Origin: Hippophae tibetana
Taxonomy: Eukaryota > Streptophyta > Magnoliopsida > Rosales > Elaeagnaceae
NCBI GenBank assembly: GCA_037013495.1
Contig: JAZDXN010000029.1
Span: 1,128,501-1,192,500, forward strand
DNA length: 64,000 nt
Reading direction: 5' to 3'
The first letter of the stretch is position 1, and every line of letters begins with the position of its first letter. Below the pieces are notes generated by a model. It saw nothing but the letters and a program-made list of their open reading frames with translations, had not been told where the DNA came from and did not search any database. This document shows positions 8,849-18,335 of this stretch, piece by piece. The position numbers were made by a program, and so were the translations under genes.

Positions 8849-10544
8849 AGAAGCGATAAAAACTAAAAATTAAACTATCCTAAATCACTTTCGTGGATTG
8901 AAACGGTTGCATTTAGCCTATGCAACAAGCCGTTAAACCCCTAGGTTGCCCTAGTGGACGAGTTTGAGTCTCGTGAGGGTTTTCAGTAATGATACCCACA
9001 AACATTGAACTAAATGTAAAAATAAAAACAATCAAATCAAAAATTAAAATTACAACACAATCAAAAATTAATTTAAGAATAAAAGAACACAACATATCAC
9101 AAAAATATCTCATACTTTTTAATCTCCTTTAAGATCATAATTAAAATCTCAAGCATAAGTTATTTTAATCTCTTTAAACAATCATGATTTTATTACAATA
9201 ATTAGTCGAAAATCATTTTCATATTTCATTTCAAAAATGTATCAATTTAATTTTACCCAATTTCAGTGTCATGAATCAGAATTCGCTTCGACTCTATTCC
9301 TCACAAGTCAATACTCTCAAAGCACTGAATCCTATGGGTTCAAACACTCATACTAATTTATATGCGAAAGAGTTGATGTATAGAAATGAACTAATATGTT
9401 CGCATATGTATAAAGAATAAAGGCTCAAAGTGTTATTTTAACATTGATCTCATGAAAGGAATCGAATGTATAAATTATAAAGATATCATATACAAAAATT
9501 ATTTTCATGCATAAATCCAACTCATTAAGAAAGAATTTCAAGATATATGCTTTTACAAATGAAGAAATTGCAATGACTTTTTAGGGAATTACTTCCTATA
9601 TCTTTCTTTTGTAATTAGCCTTTACTCACAACTTTGTAGGCAATGTGGGTCATAGTATTTAGATGATACTATTTTTTTTATCTCTCTATACATTTTTTTT
9701 TTATATATATGTATTTTTTAGAGAGTCAACCCATGTACATATTGTACATTTTTTTTTTTTTTTGGATTTTGGTGAGTGGTTAATTTTGTGGCTTTTCTGT
9801 TTGATCTTGGTTTAGGTAACCCCAGATATGTCTTCTTGTTTTTGTAGCAGTCATGCATGAATGAGATATAAGCATATACTATCAATTTCTACTCAAATCG
9901 TTTTAATCTAAACAAAAATAATAATAAAAAATATATGATACTCTATTAAGATGAGAAAAAATTCATACATTCAATGCTAATACCTATAGAGATCATCTAA
10001 ACTTTTTGAATAAATAAGAAATGTGTTTGGAGTAAAAAAAATATATATTTCACTCTGAATAAAAGAAATTAGGCTCAAATTATATCTCACAAGGGTAGTC
10101 TCCACTAAAAAAATTCATAAACACCGATTTTGGGTTTAATATAATTTCCACATTTTATCAAGAAATACTAGTTATGACAAAAACTAACTAATTATCAAAA
10201 ATAATTACAAAATATTTCATGATATGTTTTCAAAAATTAATCTAACAGTACCAAAGACTTAACTATTTACTTAAATTTGATTTAAAGAAATGATACATTT
10301 TTGTGATAATTTTTTTTATATATATATATATATATATTTTTTTATTAAGCATGGTAACTTTTCACCACCCCCAACCTAGAACTTACATTGTCCTCAATGT
10401 AACAACTGCAAATTAAAGATAAAGAGAAAAGAGGAGAAAGATTACCTATTTCTTGAGAATGTGTAAGTAGTAATGAAGAAATGCAGGTGCATCCATCATA
10501 TTCATCATTAAAGTGTATACAGACAGATCGCTGTGAACTAACAT
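8849..10544 (-). other. Long 3' non-coding region between pol and the polypurine tract
   Basis: About 1.7 kb without a usable ORF on either strand, in the position where Athila elements often carry an env-like gene. It is well conserved with 32543-34497 of the non-autonomous sister element, apart from a ~110-bp block between the equivalents of 10534 and 10541 that is present only in the sister. It contains poly-T runs near 9690 and 9750 and an (AT)n run near 10317-10340. No membrane-protein coding is recognisable. Confidence 0.7.
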
Positions 10545-10593
10545 GATGGGTTGCCTCCCATCCAGCGCTTAGTTTAACGTCTTAGCAAGACGT
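10545..10593 (-). other. Tandem hairpins just after the pol stop codon
   Basis: Two perfect inverted repeats: GATGGGTTGCCTCCCATC (10545-10562, 6-bp stem) and ACGTCTTAGCAAGACGT (10577-10593, 7-bp stem, 3-nt loop). In the transcript they begin about a dozen bases after the polyprotein stop. The same pair follows the stand-alone gag (16001-16050), lies in the sister element (34498-34546), and is partly kept in the old element (26762-26777) and at 49326-49375. Conservation of stems with variable loops suggests RNA structure. Confidence 0.6.
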
Positions 10594-10605
10594 ATCTTTT
10601 TGGTG

Positions 10606-13600
10606 CTAAGGGTTACTCAGCCAAATGCAATCCATTTCAGCAATGTTGTTTGGTTCTTCCACATAAGGCTTGACACGATGGCCATTAACTTTGAACGTTT
10701 TTTGTGTCTTGGAGTCCAATAGTTCTACCACTCCATGTTCAGATACCTGAACTATTTTGAATGGTCCATCCCATCTTGATCTTAGCTTTCCTGGAAACAA
10801 TCTCAAACGAGAGTTAAATAAAAGAACTTTCATTCCAGGGTGAAGAGTCTTAGGAACTAGCCTCTTGTCATGATAGCGCTTAGTACGCTCCTTGTATAAT
10901 TTGGCATTCTCATAGGCTTCATTCCTAATTTCTTCCAACTCATGAAGCTGGAGTACTCGTTTTTCACCTGCTTTATCTAAATCCATGTTTAGCTCTTTAA
11001 TTGCCCAATAAGCCTTGTGTTCAAGTTCAACTGGAAGGTGGCACGCTTTCCCAAAGATTAACCGGTAAGGGCTCATCCCAATAGGTGTTTTGTAAGCGGT
11101 GCGGTATGCCCATAAGGCATCATTTAATTTAAATGCCCAATCCTTCCTTGAGGGACGCACAGTGCGTTCCAGTATTCCCTTAATTTGCCTATTACTTACT
11201 TCCACTAAACCGGAAGTTTGAGGATGATATGGAGTAGCTACCTTATGTGTGATGTTGTACTTGTTTAGTACTCTATCAAAGAGTTTGTTACAAAAATGGC
11301 TACCTCCATCGCTTATTATAGCTCTAGGCGTTCCGAACCTACTGAATATGAAATCTTTCAAGAATTTCACAACAACATTAGCATCATTGGTTTTGGTGGG
11401 GATAGCTTCTACCCACTTGGACACATAATCCACAGCAACCAAAATGTATTGAAAACCATTAGATGGGGGAAAAGGACCCATAAAGTCAATCCCCCATATG
11501 TCAAAGAGTTCAACAACTAAATTAGATGTCAAAGGCATTTCATCTCTTTTGCTTATGTTTCTTGTTTTTTGACATCTATCACATTGTGCACAAAACATAT
11601 GAGCATCTTTAAAAAGAGTGGGCCAAAAGAATCCAGACTGTAATATCTTACGGGCTGTCTTTTCTCCTCCAAAATGACCCCCACAATGAAGTTCATGACA
11701 AAAAGTCAGAATGCTCTTATGTTCTTCTTCAGGTACACATCTCCGGATGACTTGATCTTGACCAATCTTGTATAAATAAGGGTCATCCCAGAAATAGTCC
11801 TTAATAGTTTTAAAAAACCTTTTCTTGTCCTGATATGAAGTGTTAGGTCGCAAAACACCAGTGGCAAGATAGTTTACAATATCAGCATACCATGGGTTTG
11901 GACCTATGAAAAATAACTGTTCATCAGGAAAGGTTTCAACTATATCTTCATTACTCTCATCTTTAAGAGAATTGAAGTCAGAAATCAACCTAGACAAATG
12001 GTCAGCTACTAAGTTTTCACTGCCTTTCTTATCCTTGATTTCTAGGTCAAATTCTTGTAAGAGTAATACCCACCTGATTAATCTTGGCTTGGCATTTGGT
12101 TTACTTAATAGGTATCTTAAAGCAGCATGATCAGAATGCACAATCACTTTAGATCCTACTAAATAAGACCGAAATTTGTCTAAAGAGAATACTATAGCCA
12201 AGAATTCCTTTTCAGTGGTGGTGTAATTCATCTGGGCATCATTGAGTGTTTTGCTAGCATAGTAGATGACATGTAAACGCTTATCCACTCTTTGTCCCAG
12301 GACTGCTCCTATTGCATAATCAGAAGCGTCACACATTATTTCAAAGGGTAAAGACCAGTTTGGTGCCATTATAACAGGGGTAGATGTGAGTTTATCTTTC
12401 AAGGTATTAAAGGAAGTAAGGCAGTCATTGTTGAAATCAAAATCAGCATCTTTGGATAGCAAGTTACATAAGGGACGACTTATTTTAGAGAAATCTTTAA
12501 TAAATCGTCTGTAAAATCCTGCATGTCCCAAGAAGCTTCTTATCCCCTTCACAGATGTAGGGGGAGGTAGTTTGGATATCAATTCAACTTTTGCCCTATC
12601 AACTTCAATACCCTTGTTTGAAATTATATGTCCTAAAACTATCCCTTGTTGAACCATAAAATGACTTTTCTCCCAACTAAGGGTTAGATTGCATTCAATG
12701 CATCTTTCTAAAACCAAAGTCAATTTATGTAAGCAATCATCAAATGAGTTCCCAAAGACAGAGAAATCGTCCATGAAAATCTCAATGAATTTTTCCACCA
12801 TGTCCGAGAAAATGGATATCATGCATCTCTGGAACGTGGCAGGGGCATTGCATAACCCAAATGGCATTCTGCGAAAAGCAAATGTCCCAAAAGGACATGT
12901 AAATGTGGTCTTTTCCTGATCTTCTGGTGCTATGGGTACTTGATAATATCCAGACAGTCCATCCAAAAAACAGTAAAATTCGTGCCCAGCTAATCTTTCC
13001 AACATTTGATCAATGAATGGAAGAGGAAAGTGATCCTTTTTCGTATATAAATTTAGTTTCCTAAAATCTATACACATTCTCCAGCCAGTGATTATTCTAG
13101 TGGGCACTAATTCACTTTTTTCATTCTTAACAACTGTTATCCCAGATTTCTTTGGTACCACATGCACTGGACTAACCCACTTACTATCCGCAATAGGATA
13201 GATAATCCCTTCTTCTAATAATTTAAGAATTTCCTTCTTAACTACCTCTTGCATGTTTGGGTTTAGTCTTCTTTGGGCCTCTCGTACAGGTTTAGCACCG
13301 TCCTCCAAGTTGATCTTGTGCATACACATTGTTGGACTAATGCCTCTTATATCCCCTATACTCCAACCTATAGATTTCTTAAACTGTTTAAGCACTTTGA
13401 TGAGTTCCTTTTCTTGTGGTTTGGTCAAGGTTGAAGAAATTATCACTGGATAAGTTTCTCCCTCTCCCAAAAACACATATTTTAAGTGCTCAGGTAAGAC
13501 TTTGAGTTCAAGTTCAGGTGGATTGGTCTCTTTACTAGATGAAGAACTGGGTAGATTTAAAAGTGTACTAGATTTTGTCATCACTTCATCATTGTCTAGT

Positions 13601-15777
13601 TGTTTAAGGTACCCATTAATTTCCTCATCTAAATCTTCTTCAACCTTTTCAAGTGTAAGAACGGTTTCAAGCTTGTCTTCTATTCTGGTTTGTAAAAAGG
13701 TGCTTTGGACAAGATTATCCAAAGGATCAACTTCGAATATTTCATCGATGGCAGAAATAGAAGGAAAAGGTGAAGAATCAAAAACTTTAAAATGAACGGT
13801 CTCCCCTAAGACTGTCATTGTCAAATTTCCATCTTGGACATCAATAATAGTTTTAGTAGTTGCCATAAATGGCCTACCAAGCAATATTGTGTGCTCTCTG
13901 TCCAATGCTGGATTTTCTTGCATATCCAGAACCACAAAGTCAACAGGTATTATCAGTTTGTCTACCTGTACCAAAACATCCTCAACTATTCCCTCTGGAT
14001 ATTTAAGAGATCTATCTGCAAGTTGAAGGGACATAGTTGTGGGTTTTAAATCCCCTAGATTGAGTTGTAAGAATATAGAGTAGGGCATCAAATTTATACT
14101 AGCACCTAAATCAAGCATTGCTTTAGCAACCTTCCTATCCCCCATAGTTATGTTTATAATAAAACTTCCAGGGTCTTTCAACTTAGGGGGTAGTTTGTGC
14201 TGAAGTACAGCGCTAGAAATTTCTGATACTACTACTCGTTCATTCAGTTCATACCTCCTTTTCTTAGTGTTCAACTCTTTGAAAAACTTGGCATATGAGG
14301 GCACATTCATGATCACTTCTAACAATGGTAAATTGATATTCACTTTAGAGAGCATATTAAAAAGATCATTGAATTGCTTATCTTGTTTGGACTCTTTTAA
14401 TCGGTGGGGAAAAGGTACTTGTATCTGGTGTGGTTCTGTTGTCTTTTGAATTTTGGGGGTGTCAGATGACCCCCCAATGAGTTTTTCAGAAGGCTTGTTA
14501 AGTTTAACACTTGTTTCTCCTTTTTGCGAGATTAGAGTATCGCCTTCTTTGTTACATGAACTACAAGGTAGATTGTTAGAGATTTCAGGTAAACTAGTAT
14601 TGACTACCTTACCACTTCGAAGGGTTCTCACATCCTTTGCTTGTTCTGGTTGACTGGGCAACTTTCCTGGTTCTTTCTTTTGCATTTGTTCAGCCAGTTG
14701 CCCAACTTTAGATTCAATTCTTTTAACCGAAGCCTCCATGGTGTTCAACCTTTGATTAGTCATCAATTGGTTGTCACGACTAACTTGAATAAAAGCATTC
14801 AAGCTATCTTCTAAGGTTGGTTTAAAAGATTGGCTTGGTGGGTAAGGGTGGTTGTTATCCGACCTTACTGTTGGATATTGGGTGTAGGCTGGGTGATTAT
14901 AGGTGTTTGGATGATACCTTTGAAAAGATTGGACTTCCTCTATGGCATCGACACTAGAATCACAAGTATTTGAACAATTATGAGTACCATGCCCAATTGA
15001 ACAACACACTTCACATACCTCTTGATTTGAAATTTGGTGGGAAGTGAGGAATTTCACTTGTTTAGTCAATTCAGCAAGTTGCAAGGTTATCTCATTATCA
15101 GAGCCGACTTCATTGACCTTTGCTTTCCTTCTACCACCTCTTTGTTGGGAATTAGAACCCAATAGCTCATAGAGATTATAGGTTTCCTCTGCGGTCTTTT
15201 CTCGTACAGCACCTCCAGCAGCATTATCAACCATGTATTGACTCTGTAGTGTCAATCCATCGTAAAAGAATTGGTTTTGTAGCTGTAATGGAAAGCTATG
15301 ATTTTGACATTGAATGAAAAGGAGTTTGAATCGTTCCCAAGCTTCATGAAAGGGCTCTTCATACATTTGAGAAAATGTTGCTATCTTTTTTCTTAGATCA
15401 ACAGTCTTTTGATGGGAATAGAACCTACCCATAAAAATTTCATAGACTGCCTCCCAAGTTTTAAGCGAACCTGACTGTAGAGTTATGAACCATGACCAAG
15501 CTTTATCTTTGAGAGTGTAAGGAAAACACCTCATCCTAAGTTGATCTTCATTAATTGCATGTAGTGGAAAGGTTTGGACAATAGCATAGAATTCTCGAAT
15601 GAAATTTAAAGGGTCTTCATTAGGGATACCGTAAAAGGAAGGCAACAAAGAATAATGAATCTTTTTCAATTCATAATTCCTTGCAGCCTCTTGTAATTGG
15701 ATACCGGAAGTTACATTGCCAATGATTGGCATTGTATATTCTTTCATCTTTTTCCGCCTATCTTCAGCATCTCCCAT
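10606..15777 (-). CDS. Gag-Pol polyprotein of Athila-like Ty3/gypsy retrotransposon
   Basis: Intact 1,723-residue polyprotein that would supply the capsid and replication enzymes of the element. Domains in order: gag about 20-210; a zinc knuckle C255-x2-C258-x4-H263-x4-C268; aspartic protease with D556-L-G-A and ILLGRPF at 631-637; reverse transcriptase about 850-1065 with D939 and FMDD at 1001-1004; RNase H about 1145-1265 with D1150, HSD1216 and D1259; integrase with H1364-x3-H1368, C1399-x2-C1402 and the triad D1431, D1490, E1526 (D-35-E); then a GPF-type C-terminal motif near 1671. No stop or frameshift is seen. The ATG lies in a good context (AACCATGG). The gag lacks the NPGWR..PNFSW segment kept in the stand-alone gag. 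It lies downstream of another ORF on the genomic RNA, so how it is translated is unclear: reinitiation, an internal promoter or splicing are possible. Confidence 0.95.
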   Translation of the reverse strand: MGDAEDRRKKMKEYTMPIIGNVTSGIQLQEAARNYELKKIHYSLLPSFYGIPNEDPLNFIREFYAIVQTFPLHAINEDQLRMRCFPYTLKDKAWSWFITLQSGSLKTWEAVYEIFMGRFYSHQKTVDLRKKIATFSQMYEEPFHEAWERFKLLFIQCQNHSFPLQLQNQFFYDGLTLQSQYMVDNAAGGAVREKTAEETYNLYELLGSNSQQRGGRRKAKVNEVGSDNEITLQLAELTKQVKFLTSHQISNQEVCEVCCSIGHGTHNCSNTCDSSVDAIEEVQSFQRYHPNTYNHPAYTQYPTVRSDNNHPYPPSQSFKPTLEDSLNAFIQVSRDNQLMTNQRLNTMEASVKRIESKVGQLAEQMQKKEPGKLPSQPEQAKDVRTLRSGKVVNTSLPEISNNLPCSSCNKEGDTLISQKGETSVKLNKPSEKLIGGSSDTPKIQKTTEPHQIQVPFPHRLKESKQDKQFNDLFNMLSKVNINLPLLEVIMNVPSYAKFFKELNTKKRRYELNERVVVSEISSAVLQHKLPPKLKDPGSFIINITMGDRKVAKAMLDLGASINLMPYSIFLQLNLGDLKPTTMSLQLADRSLKYPEGIVEDVLVQVDKLIIPVDFVVLDMQENPALDREHTILLGRPFMATTKTIIDVQDGNLTMTVLGETVHFKVFDSSPFPSISAIDEIFEVDPLDNLVQSTFLQTRIEDKLETVLTLEKVEEDLDEEINGYLKQLDNDEVMTKSSTLLNLPSSSSSKETNPPELELKVLPEHLKYVFLGEGETYPVIISSTLTKPQEKELIKVLKQFKKSIGWSIGDIRGISPTMCMHKINLEDGAKPVREAQRRLNPNMQEVVKKEILKLLEEGIIYPIADSKWVSPVHVVPKKSGITVVKNEKSELVPTRIITGWRMCIDFRKLNLYTKKDHFPLPFIDQMLERLAGHEFYCFLDGLSGYYQVPIAPEDQEKTTFTCPFGTFAFRRMPFGLCNAPATFQRCMISIFSDMVEKFIEIFMDDFSVFGNSFDDCLHKLTLVLERCIECNLTLSWEKSHFMVQQGIVLGHIISNKGIEVDRAKVELISKLPPPTSVKGIRSFLGHAGFYRRFIKDFSKISRPLCNLLSKDADFDFNNDCLTSFNTLKDKLTSTPVIMAPNWSLPFEIMCDASDYAIGAVLGQRVDKRLHVIYYASKTLNDAQMNYTTTEKEFLAIVFSLDKFRSYLVGSKVIVHSDHAALRYLLSKPNAKPRLIRWVLLLQEFDLEIKDKKGSENLVADHLSRLISDFNSLKDESNEDIVETFPDEQLFFIGPNPWYADIVNYLATGVLRPNTSYQDKKRFFKTIKDYFWDDPYLYKIGQDQVIRRCVPEEEHKSILTFCHELHCGGHFGGEKTARKILQSGFFWPTLFKDAHMFCAQCDRCQKTRNISKRDEMPLTSNLVVELFDIWGIDFMGPFPPSNGFQYILVAVDYVSKWVEAIPTKTNDANVVVKFLKDFIFSRFGTPRAIISDGGSHFCNKLFDRVLNKYNITHKVATPYHPQTSGLVEVSNRQIKGILERTVRPSRKDWAFKLNDALWAYRTAYKTPIGMSPYRLIFGKACHLPVELEHKAYWAIKELNMDLDKAGEKRVLQLHELEEIRNEAYENAKLYKERTKRYHDKRLVPKTLHPGMKVLLFNSRLRLFPGKLRSRWDGPFKIVQVSEHGVVELLDSKTQKTFKVNGHRVKPYVEEPNNIAEMDCIWLSNP

Positions 15778-16116
15778 GGTTGTTTGTAGTTGAAAATGAT
15801 CCTCCTCCTATTGTGTATCAACAATTTGCTTTTAGTAGATATCTCTAAAAAATATTTATAACTTGATAAAACGTAAATGCAAAAAGTGCAAGGAACCTAA
15901 ATTTTTTTTTTAAACGAATGGACAGAATGTTTGAAACAAACGAATTTTATTTCATCTGAATTTTTATTACACGCAAACTAAAACAAAGGAAAATACAATA
16001 ATGGGTGACCTCCCATACAGGACTAAAATTTATCGTCTTCTAGTAAGACGTTGCTTGGAGATTGCAGAATGAAAAACTCAATGTCTCCTCTTCATTGAAT
16101 TCGTTTAAGTTTCAAA
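15778..16116 (-). other. Spacer between the two gag genes
   Basis: About 340 bp separating the stop of the stand-alone gag from the ATG of gag-pol. It contains the duplicated hairpin tail (16001-16050) and an AT-rich part. TATAAATAT on the - strand at 15852-15860, about 75 bp before the gag-pol ATG, resembles a TATA box, but such matches are common in AT-rich DNA. Confidence 0.6.
16001..16050 (-). other. Duplicated tandem hairpins after the stand-alone gag
   Basis: ATGGGTGACCTCCCAT (16001-16016) and CGTCTTCTAGTAAGACG (16034-16050) reproduce the two hairpins that follow pol at 10545-10593. The stems are kept while loop bases differ. The tail of the coding region was therefore copied together with gag. 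Confidence 0.6.
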
Positions 16117-17454
16117 TTAGTCTTTGCCTTTTTGCAAATGTTCAACTAACTGTTCAACTTGAACTTCCACCTTTTTGATAGAAGCTTCCACAGAGTCCAA
16201 CCGTTGATTGGTTTTAGATTGATTATCCCTACATACTTGAATAAAAGAATTCAAGTTGTCCTCCAAGGTTGGTTTATTGGGAATGCTTCTTGGAATAGGT
16301 GGGTGGAATTGCTGACCTGCTTGGTTTGAGCTTTGAGTGAAAGGAGGGTTGTTTTGCCTCCAAGAGAAATTTGGATGACTTCTCCACCCAGGATTATAGG
16401 TATTTGAGTTGGGGTCAAACCTTGGTCTTTGTTGATATGCTCCCAACACATTGACCTGTTCAGGTCCAGTTGTTTCTCCTTGATATGGACAGGCTTCAGT
16501 ACCATGTCCCATGTTGCTGTACAAACCATATTGTTCATTATTGGTGTTGGTTTGTGTAGCGAGAAGGGCAACTTGCTTAGTCAGTTGAACAAGTTGTTGT
16601 TGAACTTCATTACTGGAGTCGATTTCATGAACTCCAGCTTTTCTCACTCGGGAGCTTTTCTGTTGGGAATTAGCACCCAACATCTCAAAGAGGTTATACG
16701 TCTCTGAGGCAGTCTTTTCTCCTATTGCTCCTCCTGCAGCGTTGTCGACAATGAACTGACATTGTTGTGTAAGTCCATCGTAAAAGAATTGGTTCTGCAA
16801 CTGCAGGGGAAAGCTATGATGGGGACACTGAGTGAGAAACATCTTGAACCTATCCCAAGCTTCATGGAATGGTTCTCCATCCATCTGAGAGAAAGTAGCA
16901 ATCTTTCCTCTCAACTCTGATGTTTTTTGATGGGAATAGAATTTTCCCATGAATTTATTGTAAATGTTACCCCATGTCATCAGAGAACCTGGGGGAAGTG
17001 ACATCAACCAAGCTTTGGCCTTATCCTTTAGAGTGTAGGGAAAACATCTCATCCTAAGTTGATCCTCGTTTAGAATACCGAGGGGGAATGTTTGGACCGT
17101 AGCATAGAAATCTCTCATAAAGGAAAGAGAATCTTCATTAGGTAGCCCATAAAAGGAAGGAAGCATAGAAAAATGAATATTTTTAAGGTCATAATTCCGA
17201 GCAGCCTCTCCCAACTGGATAGCGGCAGTTGCCGTGCCTATTACCGGTCTTGCAAACTCATTCATCGTGGTTTCCCTAATATGTTGGTTTTCCTCCATTT
17301 CTTTTGGTTCTAGCAAAGGATTAAGACTTGGTTCTATGTTTGGCTCAAAAACAGGTTGATGGGTAGAATCCAGTTTTGTTGACACTTGTTTAAATTTATG
17401 AAAATTATTTACATATGGTGTAAGAGGGTTTCCTAAGGATCTCCTACCACGCAT
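16117..17454 (-). CDS. Stand-alone second Gag protein
   Basis: Intact 445-residue ORF homologous to the gag part of the downstream polyprotein. Shared blocks are ARNYDLKNIHFSMLPSFYG (residues 85-103), [13 protein letters not shown] (138-150), FMGKFYSHQKT (168-178), GEPFHEAWDRFK (193-204), FYDGLTQQ (224-231) and [14 protein letters not shown] (236-249). It has an extra ~65-residue N-terminus. The zinc knuckle is altered: Y309-x2-Y312-x4-H317-x4-C322, with Tyr replacing the first two Cys, so zinc binding is probably lost. It keeps the NPGWRSHPNFSW segment (354-365) missing from the polyprotein gag, and ends in a coiled-coil-like stretch (401-442). It is first after the leader, so it is the likely main product of genomic RNA. 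It could be an accessory capsid protein or a redundant gene. Confidence 0.9.
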   Translation of the reverse strand: MRGRRSLGNPLTPYVNNFHKFKQVSTKLDSTHQPVFEPNIEPSLNPLLEPKEMEENQHIRETTMNEFARPVIGTATAAIQLGEAARNYDLKNIHFSMLPSFYGLPNEDSLSFMRDFYATVQTFPLGILNEDQLRMRCFPYTLKDKAKAWLMSLPPGSLMTWGNIYNKFMGKFYSHQKTSELRGKIATFSQMDGEPFHEAWDRFKMFLTQCPHHSFPLQLQNQFFYDGLTQQCQFIVDNAAGGAIGEKTASETYNLFEMLGANSQQKSSRVRKAGVHEIDSSNEVQQQLVQLTKQVALLATQTNTNNEQYGLYSNMGHGTEACPYQGETTGPEQVNVLGAYQQRPRFDPNSNTYNPGWRSHPNFSWRQNNPPFTQSSNQAGQQFHPPIPRSIPNKPTLEDNLNSFIQVCRDNQSKTNQRLDSVEASIKKVEVQVEQLVEHLQKGKD

Positions 17455-17483
17455 AGACTATTGTAAATGTAAATTTAAAACTC

Positions 17484-17510
17484 CTGTCAACAAAATAAAA
17501 AATTTAGAGA
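17484..17510 (-). promoter_or_regulatory. Splice-acceptor-like sequence before the first gag
   Basis: On the - strand TTTTTATTTTGTTGACAG precedes GAG, about 30 bp upstream of the gag ATG, with a CTCTAAAT branch-point-like motif before it. It fits plant 3' splice sites (T-rich tract then CAG). No matching donor in the leader could be fixed by eye. Confidence 0.3.
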
Positions 17511-17660
17511 AAATTTACATGTTATTTAATACAAAGCACTAAACAAAACTAGTTAAACCCTAAAAAGAAGAATTTTTTTTTTATCATTTTTTTTTTAATT
17601 TTTTTTAATTTTTTTTTTATATTTTTTTTGTAACATAATTAGTATTAACCAAGAGTGCTC

Positions 17661-17770
17661 CCAGGAAAGAATGGTGGTGCAAACGGCTCCTTAAATACCA
17701 TTCTCCTAGCCAGAGCAACGTTCCCAGGAAAGACTAGTGGCACAAAGGCTTTCAAGAACTAGTCTCCTAG
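17661..17770 (-). other. Two tandem stem-loops in the leader
   Basis: Two related ~50-nt units, each starting CCAGGAA and ending CTCCTAG. Unit 1 has the arms AGAATGGT (17668-17675) and ACCATTCT (17697-17704). Unit 2 has AGACTAGT (17731-17738) and ACTAGTCT (17758-17765). Arm bases differ between units but pairing is kept. The sister element keeps both units (34919-35030) with weaker pairing. The location between primer site and gag is where packaging signals of LTR elements usually lie. Confidence 0.55.
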
Positions 17771-17847
17771 ACAGAACTCTCTTAGATTTTTACTTTTCAT
17801 GTTATTTAGTTAATTAGGTATAAATTCAAGTAATGTTTTTTTTATTC

Positions 17848-18065
17848 ATGAACGGTAATTTTATTTTACTATTCACGCTATATAATGTCTTATTAACTTA
17901 ATTTTTTTTTGAAATTTAAGTTTTTGAATTTTTTTTTTTTTATGAACGGTAATTTTATTTTACTATTCACGCTATATTATTTCTTATTAACTTAAAATTT
18001 TTTGAATTTTGAATTTTGAATTTTTAAATATTTTTTTTTTACTATTCATGAACGGTAAAATTTTT
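17848..18065 (-). repeat. Duplicated leader segment
   Basis: ATGAACGGTAATTTTATTTT followed by ACTATTCACGCTATA occurs at 17848-17900 and 17942-17992, with a partial third copy at 18039-18065. The copies are separated by poly-T. Confidence 0.7.
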
Positions 18066-18125
18066 TACTTCAAATTTCAAATTTCTAAATTATTTTACAA
18101 TTAAAAAAAATTATTATTTTTTTTT

Positions 18126-18210
18126 ATTTTTTTATTTTTTTATTTTTTTATTTTTTTATTTTTTTATTTTTTTATTTTTTTATTTTTTTATTTTTTTATT
18201 TTTTTTTATT
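18126..18210. repeat. (TTTTTTTA)n microsatellite
   Basis: About ten near-perfect 8-bp units inside the leader. Such a tract is prone to slippage and assembly error. Confidence 0.9.
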
Positions 18211-18317
18211 TATTATGAATTTTGAAATTTGATTATTATTCAAATATCACAATTATTTACAGCACAAAATTTTTTTTTTTTTTAAATTTTGATAAATAAT
18301 TTAAAAACGCTATTCCT

Positions 18318-18335
18318 TCCCCGGCAACGGCGCCA
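18318..18335 (-). other. Primer binding site, tRNA-Asp
   Basis: TGGCGCCGTTGCCGGGGA on the - strand is the exact complement of the 3' end of plant tRNA-Asp(GTC), including CCA. It lies six bases from the 5' LTR end, as expected for priming of minus-strand DNA. tRNA-Asp priming is known for Athila-type elements. Confidence 0.93.

Larger units (their letters stand above)
17455..18317 (-). other. 5' leader of the young element
   Basis: Untranslated stretch between the primer binding site and the first gag ATG, about 860 bp. It is extremely A/T-rich, with long homopolymers, a (TTTTTTTA)n tract, a duplicated ATGAACGGTAATTTTATTTT segment and a pair of strong stem-loops. It is conserved in outline with 34880-35600 of the sister element. 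Confidence 0.75.

Noticed and set aside
8849..10544. Search for an env-like gene of the young element
   Set aside because: No ORF longer than about 65 codons and no transmembrane pattern. The region is non-coding in the sister element too.
15852..15860. Internal TATA box as a firm promoter call
   Set aside because: Listed only as a possibility in the spacer entry, because TATAAATAT is frequent in this AT-rich window and has no conserved context in relatives.
18318..18335. Possible tRNA-Asp gene fragment
   Set aside because: Only the 18-nt 3' end matches and it lies exactly six bases from the LTR. It is a primer binding site, not a tRNA gene.
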